Shown in pieces: positions 6,752-14,623 of a DNA stretch of 45,294 nucleotides. The DNA lies in the NCBI GenBank assembly GCA_022706235.1, contig JAKJCY010000007.1:10459-55752 (forward strand), written 5' to 3'. Every line of letters begins with the position of its first letter. Position 1 is the first letter of the stretch. Source of the DNA: Candidatus Hydrogenedentota bacterium. GTDB taxonomy: Bacteria; Hydrogenedentota; Hydrogenedentia; Hydrogenedentales; CAITNO01. A model generated the notes under the pieces. The model had not been told where the DNA came from and did no database searches. It saw only the letters and a list, made by a program, of their open reading frames with translations. The translations under genes and the position numbers were made by a program.

Positions 6752-8743
6752 TTATTTTCCCAAGACGGCTGTACTCTGTTCCCGTGCCGGAACTACAAGC
6801 AACGTCACACTGTAAGGCGGTACTTCCAGGCTTCCGTTTGTGACAGGCACAGAAACCTCCTGTATCGCGACGGTATCCTTGTTCTTCTCATCGTTATAGG
6901 CCTCGGGGTCGTCATGCTGTATGGTCCAGCCGGAGACGTTCTCAGGCAGTGCAAGTTCGTCGACTTCAAGTTGAAGCGTTTTTGGCTTTCCCGTGGTGTT
7001 TACGGCGGCGAGAGTAAGGGCGCTTCGGTCTTCTGTCCAGGCAGCGGCGACATCCACGCCGGGGACCTCTGCTTCGACTTCAACGGGAATAGTACCGAAA
7101 TGGTGCCGGTATAATTTGAGCACCTGTCCGGTGGTTTCCAGCCAGGCATCGGTGCCCGTGGTCTTGATGGCGCCGATGACATTCACGGTCTGGGCGTAGT
7201 TGGCCATGAAATAGAGGTCGCTGTGGCGAAACATGGCATGCAGCGCGGCGGCGCAGCCCAGGGCGTCGCGCATGAAATAGCGCACGCCAATTTCACCATA
7301 GAGGTTGGGGCCGTACCAATAGTTCCATTCATCCAGGGCGATGCGGATGTCCTTTTCTTTCAATCCCGGAATGGAATCGCGATAACCCCGGTGCGCTTCC
7401 GCCACCCGGTCAATGGAATCCACAGCGACCTGGACGTGTTTGGTGACATCGTCCTTGTGCTGCCAGTAGAGGTGTTCGCTGATGAGTTCCATGTGGTCCG
7501 CGCAATGGGTGAGCATGGTTTCGCTCCATTCGCCCGCCGCACCCACGCCGATACACTGGGCTTCGGGGGATACGGCACGGATGGCGTCCACCACCGCAGT
7601 GTGTTTCTTGACATAGTCTTCCAGGGGCATGTGCCCCAACTGCCAGTCTCCGTACATCTCATTGCCTACCGCCCAGAACTTCACCTTCCACGGTTCCGTG
7701 CGCCCGTTTGCGGCGCGTTTGGCGCCTTCGGGTGTGTCGGCCGCGCGGGTGATGTATTCCACTTCCGCCGCCGCCGAGGTCACATCGCCCAGGCCGGTGT
7801 TTAACGCGATAAACGGCTCGGTGTTGATCAGTTCGCAGAAATGGAGGTATTCATGAATGCCCATGTCATTGTGTTCAATGCCCGTCCAAGCCGGGTTTTT
7901 GCGCGGCGGGCGCTGGTCGCGTTCACCGATGCCATCGCGCCAGTCATAGCCGCTGACGAAATTGCCGCCCGGCCAGCGGTACACGGGCGCATCCAGTTCG
8001 CGCAGCAGCGCCAAAACGTCCTTGCGGAACCCGTCCACATTATCCGCGGGCATCAGCGATACCGCGCCGATATGCACCGCGCCCTTTCCCAAGCAGAGGA
8101 TTGCCAGGCGACCATCTTTGGCGTCTCCGCCTGCGGTGAACGTAAAGGGATGTTTCATAAATGCATCGCCGGGTTGCTCAATGACCGCCACGGCTTCCGA
8201 AGCCGCGTCATTGCCCCATTGTAGGGCGACTTCGACGCGACCTACCTCGCCCAAGGCTTTGAGAATGATATAACCCGTGTATTCCCTTCCCTTTTCAAGG
8301 GCGAGCCGGGGATGATAAATGCCGCGGGGTTCGCCGGCACCGTCCAGCGTGATGACCGGGTCATGGTCTCCCACAAACGGCTCCACCGTATTCATCGTCA
8401 CTGCCTCCGGCGGGCCCAGGATCTGCCAGGGAGATGCAATTAATATTTCATAGGGCACCCCGTCACCTTCCCAGGATACCTCTTTCCCTTTGTGCAGATC
8501 CCAGCCGGACTGTTTCCCGTCCACGGGAAAGAAGAACTTGCGGTCCTCCAGCATCTCCGCCCAGATGCCCCCGTAAATGCACCGGCCAAGATGCTCGATG
8601 AATTGACCATACACATAGGGTGAGATAGGCGTTTTCGTTTCCCGGGCGTCAATCTGAACGGGTCCGGCAGTCGCTTCGCTGCATCCGCTCGTCAGCAGGA
8701 CGACCGCCAGCAACAGTGTTGAAAGCGTTTGGACATGTTTCAT
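6752..8743 (-). CDS. GH51-type alpha-L-arabinofuranosidase, lipoprotein
   Basis: A 663-residue secreted glycoside hydrolase. The N-terminus has a hydrophobic signal ending in VLLTSGC, a lipobox, so the enzyme is probably anchored in a membrane facing the periplasm or outside. The catalytic (beta/alpha)8 domain carries E362 in AVGNEMYG, the expected acid/base, and E472 in ALDEWNYWYG, the expected nucleophile. The N-terminal SPYVYGQFIEHLGRCIYGGIW matches the family. The last 150 residues look like the usual beta-sandwich domain. It would release arabinofuranose from arabinan, arabinoxylan or arabinogalactan. It is the only hydrolase of the cluster on the reverse strand and diverges from the oxidoreductase at 9071. 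Confidence 0.9.
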   Translation of the reverse strand: MKHVQTLSTLLLAVVLLTSGCSEATAGPVQIDARETKTPISPYVYGQFIEHLGRCIYGGIWAEMLEDRKFFFPVDGKQSGWDLHKGKEVSWEGDGVPYEILIASPWQILGPPEAVTMNTVEPFVGDHDPVITLDGAGEPRGIYHPRLALEKGREYTGYIILKALGEVGRVEVALQWGNDAASEAVAVIEQPGDAFMKHPFTFTAGGDAKDGRLAILCLGKGAVHIGAVSLMPADNVDGFRKDVLALLRELDAPVYRWPGGNFVSGYDWRDGIGERDQRPPRKNPAWTGIEHNDMGIHEYLHFCELINTEPFIALNTGLGDVTSAAAEVEYITRAADTPEGAKRAANGRTEPWKVKFWAVGNEMYGDWQLGHMPLEDYVKKHTAVVDAIRAVSPEAQCIGVGAAGEWSETMLTHCADHMELISEHLYWQHKDDVTKHVQVAVDSIDRVAEAHRGYRDSIPGLKEKDIRIALDEWNYWYGPNLYGEIGVRYFMRDALGCAAALHAMFRHSDLYFMANYAQTVNVIGAIKTTGTDAWLETTGQVLKLYRHHFGTIPVEVEAEVPGVDVAAAWTEDRSALTLAAVNTTGKPKTLQLEVDELALPENVSGWTIQHDDPEAYNDEKNKDTVAIQEVSVPVTNGSLEVPPYSVTLLVVPAREQSTAVLGK

Positions 8744-9070
8744 GAGGGAGTTCCTTTCGCGTGTTTTGTTTTCATCCCATTATCAGACCTGCACGTAGCG
8801 TCTTTCGTTACACCGTTTCGTGCGATAGCGGGTGTAGTGGCTCATCATAGCACTATACAATACTTCTGAAGCAACCAGCGGGCAGGGATACCGGTAAAGT
8901 AGAGTAATTGACTGCCTGACAATGCTTGTGACAGTATTCGATTCGGGATTCATCGGTTATTTTGTTTGGACGCATGCAGATGATAGGAACGAAGATGTCG
9001 AAGAAGATATAATACATCCAGACATGAACATTACCTTTGAAACCTTCACACAACCCAGAGGAAGACACAT
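8744..9070. other. Divergent intergenic region between GH51 and Gfo/Idh/MocA genes
   Basis: This 327-bp region lies between two divergently transcribed genes and must hold promoters for both. I see AT-rich patches and an AGAGGAAG ribosome binding site for the right-hand gene, but no clear -35/-10 pair, operator palindrome or RNA gene. Confidence 0.4.
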
Positions 9071-10417
9071 ATGGAAAAGAATCCCACAATCAGCCGTCGT
9101 AGTTTCGTCAAAGGAATCGCGGCGGGCGGCGCGGGCCTGTTGATTTTGCCCAGTGGCGCCCTGTTCGGTCAGACCGCGCCGAGTAATAAACTGAACGTGG
9201 CGCTCATCGGCACCTGGGGCCGGGCTGAAGCGCATTATGAAGGGCTGAAAAAAGAAAATGTGGTCGCGTTATGTGATGTGGATGAAGACCATCTCGCTTT
9301 CGCGGCAAAAACGTTTCCGGACGCCAAAACATACGTGGATTGGCGGGAGTGCCTTGATCAGAAGGATATAGACGCGGTGGTGTGCTGTACCCCTGACAGC
9401 ACGCATGCGTTCATCGGCGTTTGGGCAATGAACCGCGGATATCATCTTTACCTGGAGAAGCCTTGCGGCCTCAGCGTCGAAGAGGCACGGCTGGTGCGTG
9501 AGACCTATTTGAAGAACAAGGGGAAACTGGCGGTGCAGCACGGTACCCAGCGACACGCGAAGCCGAATTTCAACCGCGTACGGGAGCTTATTCAAGACGG
9601 GGTAATCGGCGATCTGGAATCGGCGTGCGCCTGGGGGGACCGTCAACTCCGCAAACCGGGGTATCCGCCCGCGGCGGGGGAGCCGCCCAAATCACTGCAC
9701 TATGACTTGTGGATAGGGCCGTCTCCCCATCATCCCTATAATCCGGATTATTTTTCAGGCAGCTCGGGCATGAACTGCCTGCAGTGGAACATGTATTGGG
9801 ATTTCGGCGCCGGCCAGGTCGGCGACATGGGAAGTCACACGATGGACCTTGTCTGGAATGCCATCGATGCCAAACTGCCGGTTTCAGCCAAGGCGAGCGG
9901 TGAAGCCTTTAACCCGGAAGTGACGCCGGTGGAACTTACCATGACTTTCAACCTCCCGGCCAATACGTGGCGGCCGGCCATTGAGGTCAGCTGGTACCAG
10001 GGCGGCGCCATGCCCCGTCCCCCCATGGAATGCGTTGACTTGGCGAAAATAGACCACGGCGCGCTGTTCAAAGGCAGCAAAGGACACCTGATATGTTCTT
10101 TTGACGACCGGCTGATCCTTCCCTCCGATGACAGTGCGGACATGACCTATTACAAGCCGCGTCCGGAAGACCAACTGATCGCCCCCCTGGGCAATTTCCA
10201 GCAGGAATGGATTGACGCGTGCAAAGGCGATCTGAAAACATCCTGTGACCTGGAATACGGCGGTGACAAGATGGAAATGATGCTGCTGGGGCTTGTCGCC
10301 TACCGGGTCGGCAAGGAACTCGACTATGACGGCGCGGCCGGCAGGGTCACCAATAGTGATGAGGCGAATGAACTGCTGCACCGTACCTATCGCCCCGGGT
10401 GGGTGTTGAACGGATAA
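9071..10417 (+). CDS. Gfo/Idh/MocA family oxidoreductase with Tat signal
   Basis: A 448-residue NAD(P)-dependent sugar oxidoreductase-like protein. It begins with a twin-arginine signal (SRRSFVK with R9 and R10, followed by a glycine-rich hydrophobic stretch), so it is probably exported folded. A Rossmann domain starts at NVALIGTWGRAEAHYEG. The family EKP motif is at residues 129-131 (LYLEKPCGLS), and the C-terminal half is the Gfo/Idh/MocA alpha/beta domain. Exported members are common in Planctomycetota and relatives and may oxidise or, as in GH109, hydrolyse sugars by a redox mechanism. The first gene rightward of the divergent region, it probably processes sugars freed by the neighbouring hydrolases. 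Confidence 0.88.
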   Translation: MEKNPTISRRSFVKGIAAGGAGLLILPSGALFGQTAPSNKLNVALIGTWGRAEAHYEGLKKENVVALCDVDEDHLAFAAKTFPDAKTYVDWRECLDQKDIDAVVCCTPDSTHAFIGVWAMNRGYHLYLEKPCGLSVEEARLVRETYLKNKGKLAVQHGTQRHAKPNFNRVRELIQDGVIGDLESACAWGDRQLRKPGYPPAAGEPPKSLHYDLWIGPSPHHPYNPDYFSGSSGMNCLQWNMYWDFGAGQVGDMGSHTMDLVWNAIDAKLPVSAKASGEAFNPEVTPVELTMTFNLPANTWRPAIEVSWYQGGAMPRPPMECVDLAKIDHGALFKGSKGHLICSFDDRLILPSDDSADMTYYKPRPEDQLIAPLGNFQQEWIDACKGDLKTSCDLEYGGDKMEMMLLGLVAYRVGKELDYDGAAGRVTNSDEANELLHRTYRPGWVLNG

Positions 10418-10610
10418 CGGAGTGTCTCTGTACCTTTGGTTCTTAATATTAGATTCGTTACAAGCGGAGTGAAACAGGCGGACAGAATCTTCAAGGATGC
10501 CATGCCCGCCTGTTTCATTTTAATGCAGAACCATGGCATACTATTGGCGCGCGGCCCTATTCCTTGGCAGGGCCATGAAACCGAGTCAAAAAAACGAGGA
10601 GGATCCCCAT

Positions 10611-12491
10611 ATGAATGCTATGCGTAAACCCTTGCAGTTGATTCTTTCCACAGCTGCAACCGTCCTGTTGGCAATGTCATTCGCTTGTACTGAGGAATCG
10701 GAGAAAGGCGCCATGCAAGTACATCCCTATAAAACAGCCCTGATTACCCGGTGGGGGCAGGAAGTGACACCGGAAAACGCCTGGACCGAATACCCTCGCC
10801 CGCAAATGGCGCGGGAGCAGTGGCAGCACCTGAACGGGTTATGGGACTACGCCATTACCCAAGATGACGCTGCGGCTGCGCCGGACGTGTGGGCGGGTAA
10901 CATTCTGGTGCCGTTCTGCCTGGAATCCCGGCTGGGCGGCGTGCAGCGGTTGCTGCAACCCGAAGAGGCATTATGGTATCGTCGTTCCTTTGAGGTCGCC
11001 GATATCACGGGGAAACGGACCCTGCTCAATTTCGAAGCGGTGGACTACCGGTGTGAGGTGTGGGTCAATGGTACCTCGGTCGGCAGCCACCAGGGCGGCA
11101 ACACCCCTTTCAGCCTGGACATCACGAACGCCGTGCAACAGGGCGGCAATGAACTCATCGTTCGCGTGGAAGATGAAACCGGCGGCTGGCAGTTGCGCGG
11201 GAAACAGGTGCTGGAAAACAAAGGCATCTGGTATACCCGCGTGTCGGGTATCTGGCAGACGGTGTGGCTGGAACAGGTCTCTGCCGCCTATATCGAAGAC
11301 CTGACCCTCAAGACCGATGCCGCCTCTGGAACGGTGAATGTTGCGGCGGAGGTCAACGGGTCCGGGGACGGCGCTGTCCTTCGCGTAACCATGAAAGACG
11401 GCGAGACGGTTGTGGCTTCCGCGGAGGGTTCGGTTTCGGGACTTGCATTGCAGGTGGCATCGCCGAAACTCTGGACGCCGGATACGCCGCACCTGTATGC
11501 CCTGGATATCGAATTGCTGGACGGCGCCGGGGCGTCCCTTGACCGGGTATCCTCCTATGCCGGCATACGCACGGTGGGCAAGACGCGCGATGCGGAGGGC
11601 CATCTGCGTTTTACGTTGAACGGCGAAACCATTTTCCAGTGGGGGCCGTTGGACCAGGGCTGGTGGCCCGACGGACTCTTGACCCCGCCGTCCGATGCGG
11701 CCATGTTGTACGATATCGAGTACCTGAAAGCGGCGGGCTTCAACATGATCCGCAAGCACATCAAGGTCGAACCCCGCCGATATTACTATCACTGCGACCG
11801 GCTGGGTATGCTGCTCTGGCAGGACCAGCCCAGCGGCGGCGAGAACCCGCGCTGGCTGTTCCTGAAGGAAGATGCGCCCGATGCGGAATGGCCCGATGAT
11901 GCGCACGCGCAATACATGCAGGAACTGGAATGGATGATGGATACCCTCGAAAACCATCCTTCCATCGTGGTCTGGGTGCCTTTCAACGAGGCCTGGGGCC
12001 AGCACCGTTCCGTGGAGGTCGGCAACTGGGTGTCCGAGCGCGACCCGAGCCGCCTGGTCAATATTGCCAGCGGCGGTAATTTCTTCCCCGTCGGGGATGT
12101 TGCGGACGCCCATGCCTATCCCAATCCCAAGTTTCCCTATCCCCATGAGCGCTTCACCGAGTTCGTCAAGGTGGTGGGCGAATTCGGCGGCCACGGGTTC
12201 CCCGTGGACGGCCATCTCTGGAATCCCGACCAGAAAAATTGGGGTTACGGCAAAAAGCTTCCGGAATCACTGGAAGAATATAAGACGCGGTTCCGCACCA
12301 CTCTGGAAGAGTTGAACCAGCTGCGCCGGGAAGAAGGCATCGCTGCGGGCGTGTATACCCAAACCACCGACGTGGAGGTCGAAATCAACGGCTTGCTCAC
12401 CTACGACCGGGAAGTGGCGAAAATCCCCGCCGAAGAACTGGCGGAAATACGCCGGGAACTGCTTCCCGACCTTGTCGGCGGCGCGAGATGA
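10611..12491 (+). CDS. GH2 family glycoside hydrolase, lipoprotein
   Basis: A 626-residue enzyme. The ATG at 10611 is preferred over an upstream ATG at 10533 because it follows a strong AGGAGGAT site and starts a signal peptide that ends in MSFAC, a lipobox-like cysteine. Domain order is an N-terminal sugar-binding jelly-roll domain (about 50-250), an immunoglobulin-like domain (about 250-340) and a TIM barrel. E460 in VPFNEAWGQH is the expected acid/base and E524 in VVGEFGGHG the expected nucleophile. GH2 covers beta-galactosidases, beta-mannosidases and beta-glucuronidases; the subfamily here is not obvious. A galactosidase would fit the fucose and sialic acid context. Confidence 0.88.
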   Translation: MNAMRKPLQLILSTAATVLLAMSFACTEESEKGAMQVHPYKTALITRWGQEVTPENAWTEYPRPQMAREQWQHLNGLWDYAITQDDAAAAPDVWAGNILVPFCLESRLGGVQRLLQPEEALWYRRSFEVADITGKRTLLNFEAVDYRCEVWVNGTSVGSHQGGNTPFSLDITNAVQQGGNELIVRVEDETGGWQLRGKQVLENKGIWYTRVSGIWQTVWLEQVSAAYIEDLTLKTDAASGTVNVAAEVNGSGDGAVLRVTMKDGETVVASAEGSVSGLALQVASPKLWTPDTPHLYALDIELLDGAGASLDRVSSYAGIRTVGKTRDAEGHLRFTLNGETIFQWGPLDQGWWPDGLLTPPSDAAMLYDIEYLKAAGFNMIRKHIKVEPRRYYYHCDRLGMLLWQDQPSGGENPRWLFLKEDAPDAEWPDDAHAQYMQELEWMMDTLENHPSIVVWVPFNEAWGQHRSVEVGNWVSERDPSRLVNIASGGNFFPVGDVADAHAYPNPKFPYPHERFTEFVKVVGEFGGHGFPVDGHLWNPDQKNWGYGKKLPESLEEYKTRFRTTLEELNQLRREEGIAAGVYTQTTDVEVEINGLLTYDREVAKIPAEELAEIRRELLPDLVGGAR

Positions 12492-12561
12492 TGCGCAAAT
12501 AGGCGGGTATGCCACCCGGTGAGCGTTAATGAAATACTGATGCGGGTAGGTCGTTGGCGTA

Positions 12562-12590
12562 TTGACACGTCCGGCAGTTTGTGCCATACT
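12562..12590 (+). promoter_or_regulatory. Sigma-70-type promoter for the DUF2442/DUF4160 module
   Basis: TTGACA (12562-12567) is followed after exactly 17 bp by CATACT (12585-12590), about 60 bp before the first gene. The -35 box is a perfect consensus and the -10 box matches four of six positions. It would give the small module a promoter separate from the GH2 gene. Confidence 0.6.
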
Positions 12591-12648
12591 AATTTTGACG
12601 GCTTTTACCGGGTGAGCCCGCGCGTTGTTTTTTATGGAGATACAGAGC

Positions 12649-12933
12649 ATGATTCGCATCGTGGAAGCGAAAGCGCACGACGACTACACCGTGTCCCTGG
12701 TTTTTGAGGACGGTGTTCGAGGCATTGTTGACCTGTCGCATCTCAAGGATAAAGGGCTGTTTCATGCCTGGTCCGATAGGACGTTTTTTTTGTCTCCGCA
12801 ACTAGGCGACGACGGCGCACTGAGGTGGGGAGAGGATATAGAGATCTGCCCGGATGCTTTGTACTTGCGTGTTACGGGCAAAAATCCCGAAGACCTTTTT
12901 TCGATCCCGATAACTGAGACAACCCATGTCTGA
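12649..12933 (+). CDS. DUF2442 domain protein
   Basis: A 94-residue protein; the ATG at 12649 is chosen because GGAG lies eight bases upstream and the recognisable fold begins at once (MIRIVEAKAHDDYTVSLVFEDG). The FEDGVRGIVDLS and LRWGEDIEICPDALYLRV segments are the DUF2442 pattern. It overlaps the following DUF4160 gene by eight bases. DUF2442 and DUF4160 proteins occur as a pair in many bacteria and are suspected toxin-antitoxin partners. The order here, with DUF2442 first, is the reverse of the commoner arrangement as I recall it. Confidence 0.82.
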   Translation: MIRIVEAKAHDDYTVSLVFEDGVRGIVDLSHLKDKGLFHAWSDRTFFLSPQLGDDGALRWGEDIEICPDALYLRVTGKNPEDLFSIPITETTHV

Positions 12934-13186
12934 ACTTTCCCGCTTTTTTGGCGTTGTGATAAAGATGTTTCATGACGACCATAACCCGCCCCATTTCCAT
13001 GCTTTTTATGGCGAAGACGATGCTATTTTTGATATCCGGCGGATTAGCCTCCTGAAAGGAAAATTGCCGCCGCGTGCGTTGGGGTTGGTGACCGAGTGGG
13101 CTGCGATGCATCAGAACGAACTGCTCGACCGCTGGCAATGCGCGCAAGCGGGTGAGGCATTACAAGGTATTGATCCCCTTGAGTAG
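12926..13186 (+). CDS. DUF4160 domain protein
   Basis: An 86-residue protein with the DUF4160 hallmark near the start: FFGVVIKMFHDDHNPPHFHAFYGEDDAIFDI, a histidine-rich NPPHFH motif, followed by a helical tail (VTEWAAMHQNELLDRWQ). It overlaps DUF2442 by eight bases, indicating co-expression from the promoter at 12562. Which partner is the toxin has not been settled for this family pair. Confidence 0.85.
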   Translation: MSELSRFFGVVIKMFHDDHNPPHFHAFYGEDDAIFDIRRISLLKGKLPPRALGLVTEWAAMHQNELLDRWQCAQAGEALQGIDPLE

Positions 13187-13239
13187 CCTGTTGTCATCCT
13201 GGTTGACCACACTGTGTTGTTGCCCTGCAGGGAATCTAT

Positions 13240-13310
13240 GGCGCACCTGGGAAGGTACGCCTACTAAAGCGAAATTTACCTACGGTGATAGGTGGTTTAG
13301 TCCATCAACA
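13240..13310. repeat. Palindromic intergenic repeat with conserved flank
   Basis: GGCGCACCTGGGAAGGTACGCC (22 bp, 13240-13261) is an imperfect palindrome. It is followed by CGAAATT (13270-13276), GGTGATAG (13284-13291) and a TTTAGTCCATCAACA tail. The same order of palindrome, CGAAATT, GGTGATAG and TTCAGTCCAACA occurs at 36595-36668. Related palindromes occur at 30251-30326. Confidence 0.6.
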
Positions 13311-13405
13311 AGAACCCTGTATGACATGAACGGCGTTAAGTTACGCTATCAGTCAGTTCTTGGGATATGTCCATAACAACCCATCCCCATAGAAGTGAAA
13401 ATGCC

Positions 13406-14611
13406 ATGAAGGACGAAGTAAAGGCCTGTTATAGCCGTCTCTACCGGGACGGCCTGCTGGAGGACACGCTGCCCTTCTGGTTCCCCAGGTGTGTTGACAC
13501 GGAGCATGGCGGTTTTTTTACCGCCCTCGACCGGGACGGCACGGTCATCGACACCGACAAAAGCATCTGGCACCAGGGGCGCATTTCCTGGCTGCTGGCA
13601 ACGCTTTACACTACCGTGGAGCCGCGCCCGGAGTGGCTGGCGGGGTCCGGGTCCGGCATAGAGTTCCTCCGGCGGCACGGATTCGACAGCGACGGGCGCA
13701 TGTTTTTTCAGGTGACACGGGACGGTCGACCGTTGCGCAAACGGCGATACGTGTTCAGCGAGGCTTTTGCCGCCCTTGCTTTTGCCGCCTATGCCGTCGC
13801 GTCGGGGGATGAAAAAGCCGCCACGGAGGCGCGTGCGATTTTCGATACCTTTCAACGCTATACCACGACACCGGGCCTGCTGCCGCCCAAGGGCATTGTG
13901 GAAACCCGCCCGACCAAGGGTCTTGCCCAGCCCATGATCACCATTAATGTGGCCCAGCAACTGCGCGACACTGTGGGTGATCCCGAATACTGTACGGCGC
14001 AGATTGACCGCTGTATTGACGAGATCCGCAGGGATTTTCTCCATCCGGAAATGGAATGTGTTCTGGAAACGGTGGGGCCGAACGGGGAGTTCCTGGACCA
14101 TTTCGATGGGCGCACGGTGAATCCCGGGCATGCCATTGAGGCCGCGTGGTTTATTCTGCACGAAGCGCGCCTGCGCGGAGGCGACCGGGAACTCACGGCG
14201 CTGGGCTGTCAAATGCTCGACTGGATGTGGGCGCGCGGTTGGGACCAGGAGTACGGCGGCCTCTTGTATTTTATTGATGTCAAAGGCCTGCCCATACAGG
14301 AATACTGGCATGACATGAAGTTCTGGTGGCCCCACACCGAGGCCATAATCGCCGCACTCCTCGCGTATCACCTGACGGGTGACGCAAAATATGCGGACTG
14401 GCATCGGCAGGTTCATGACTGGGCGTATGCGCATTTCCCCGACCCTGAACACGGGGAATGGTACGGGTATCTGCATCGAGACGGTAGCGTGTCGGTGCCC
14501 CTGAAGGGGAATATGTGGAAGGGGAATTTTCACCTGGGCCGCATGCAGTGGTATTGCTGGCAACTCCTGGAGGGCAGACCGCCCGGAAAACCGCTTGCGC
14601 CCCCGTACTAG
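13406..14611 (+). CDS. AGE family epimerase (N-acylglucosamine 2-epimerase type)
   Basis: A 401-residue (alpha/alpha)6-barrel epimerase, normal length. The start at ATG 13406 places the conserved LPFWFPRCVDTEHGGFFT at residues 22-39; an in-frame ATG at 13367 is possible. Expected active-site residues are R59 in WHQGRISW, H242 in NPGHAIEAAW and H310 with E312 in WPHTEAII. Family members interconvert N-acetylmannosamine and N-acetylglucosamine, or epimerise mannose and cellobiose. The NanM-like mutarotase/symporter begins 12 bp downstream and a sialidase lies nearby, so N-acetylmannosamine to N-acetylglucosamine conversion in sialic acid use is the favoured but unproven role. Confidence 0.87.
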   Translation: MKDEVKACYSRLYRDGLLEDTLPFWFPRCVDTEHGGFFTALDRDGTVIDTDKSIWHQGRISWLLATLYTTVEPRPEWLAGSGSGIEFLRRHGFDSDGRMFFQVTRDGRPLRKRRYVFSEAFAALAFAAYAVASGDEKAATEARAIFDTFQRYTTTPGLLPPKGIVETRPTKGLAQPMITINVAQQLRDTVGDPEYCTAQIDRCIDEIRRDFLHPEMECVLETVGPNGEFLDHFDGRTVNPGHAIEAAWFILHEARLRGGDRELTALGCQMLDWMWARGWDQEYGGLLYFIDVKGLPIQEYWHDMKFWWPHTEAIIAALLAYHLTGDAKYADWHRQVHDWAYAHFPDPEHGEWYGYLHRDGSVSVPLKGNMWKGNFHLGRMQWYCWQLLEGRPPGKPLAPPY

Positions 14612-14623
14612 AAGGAGAATCGG

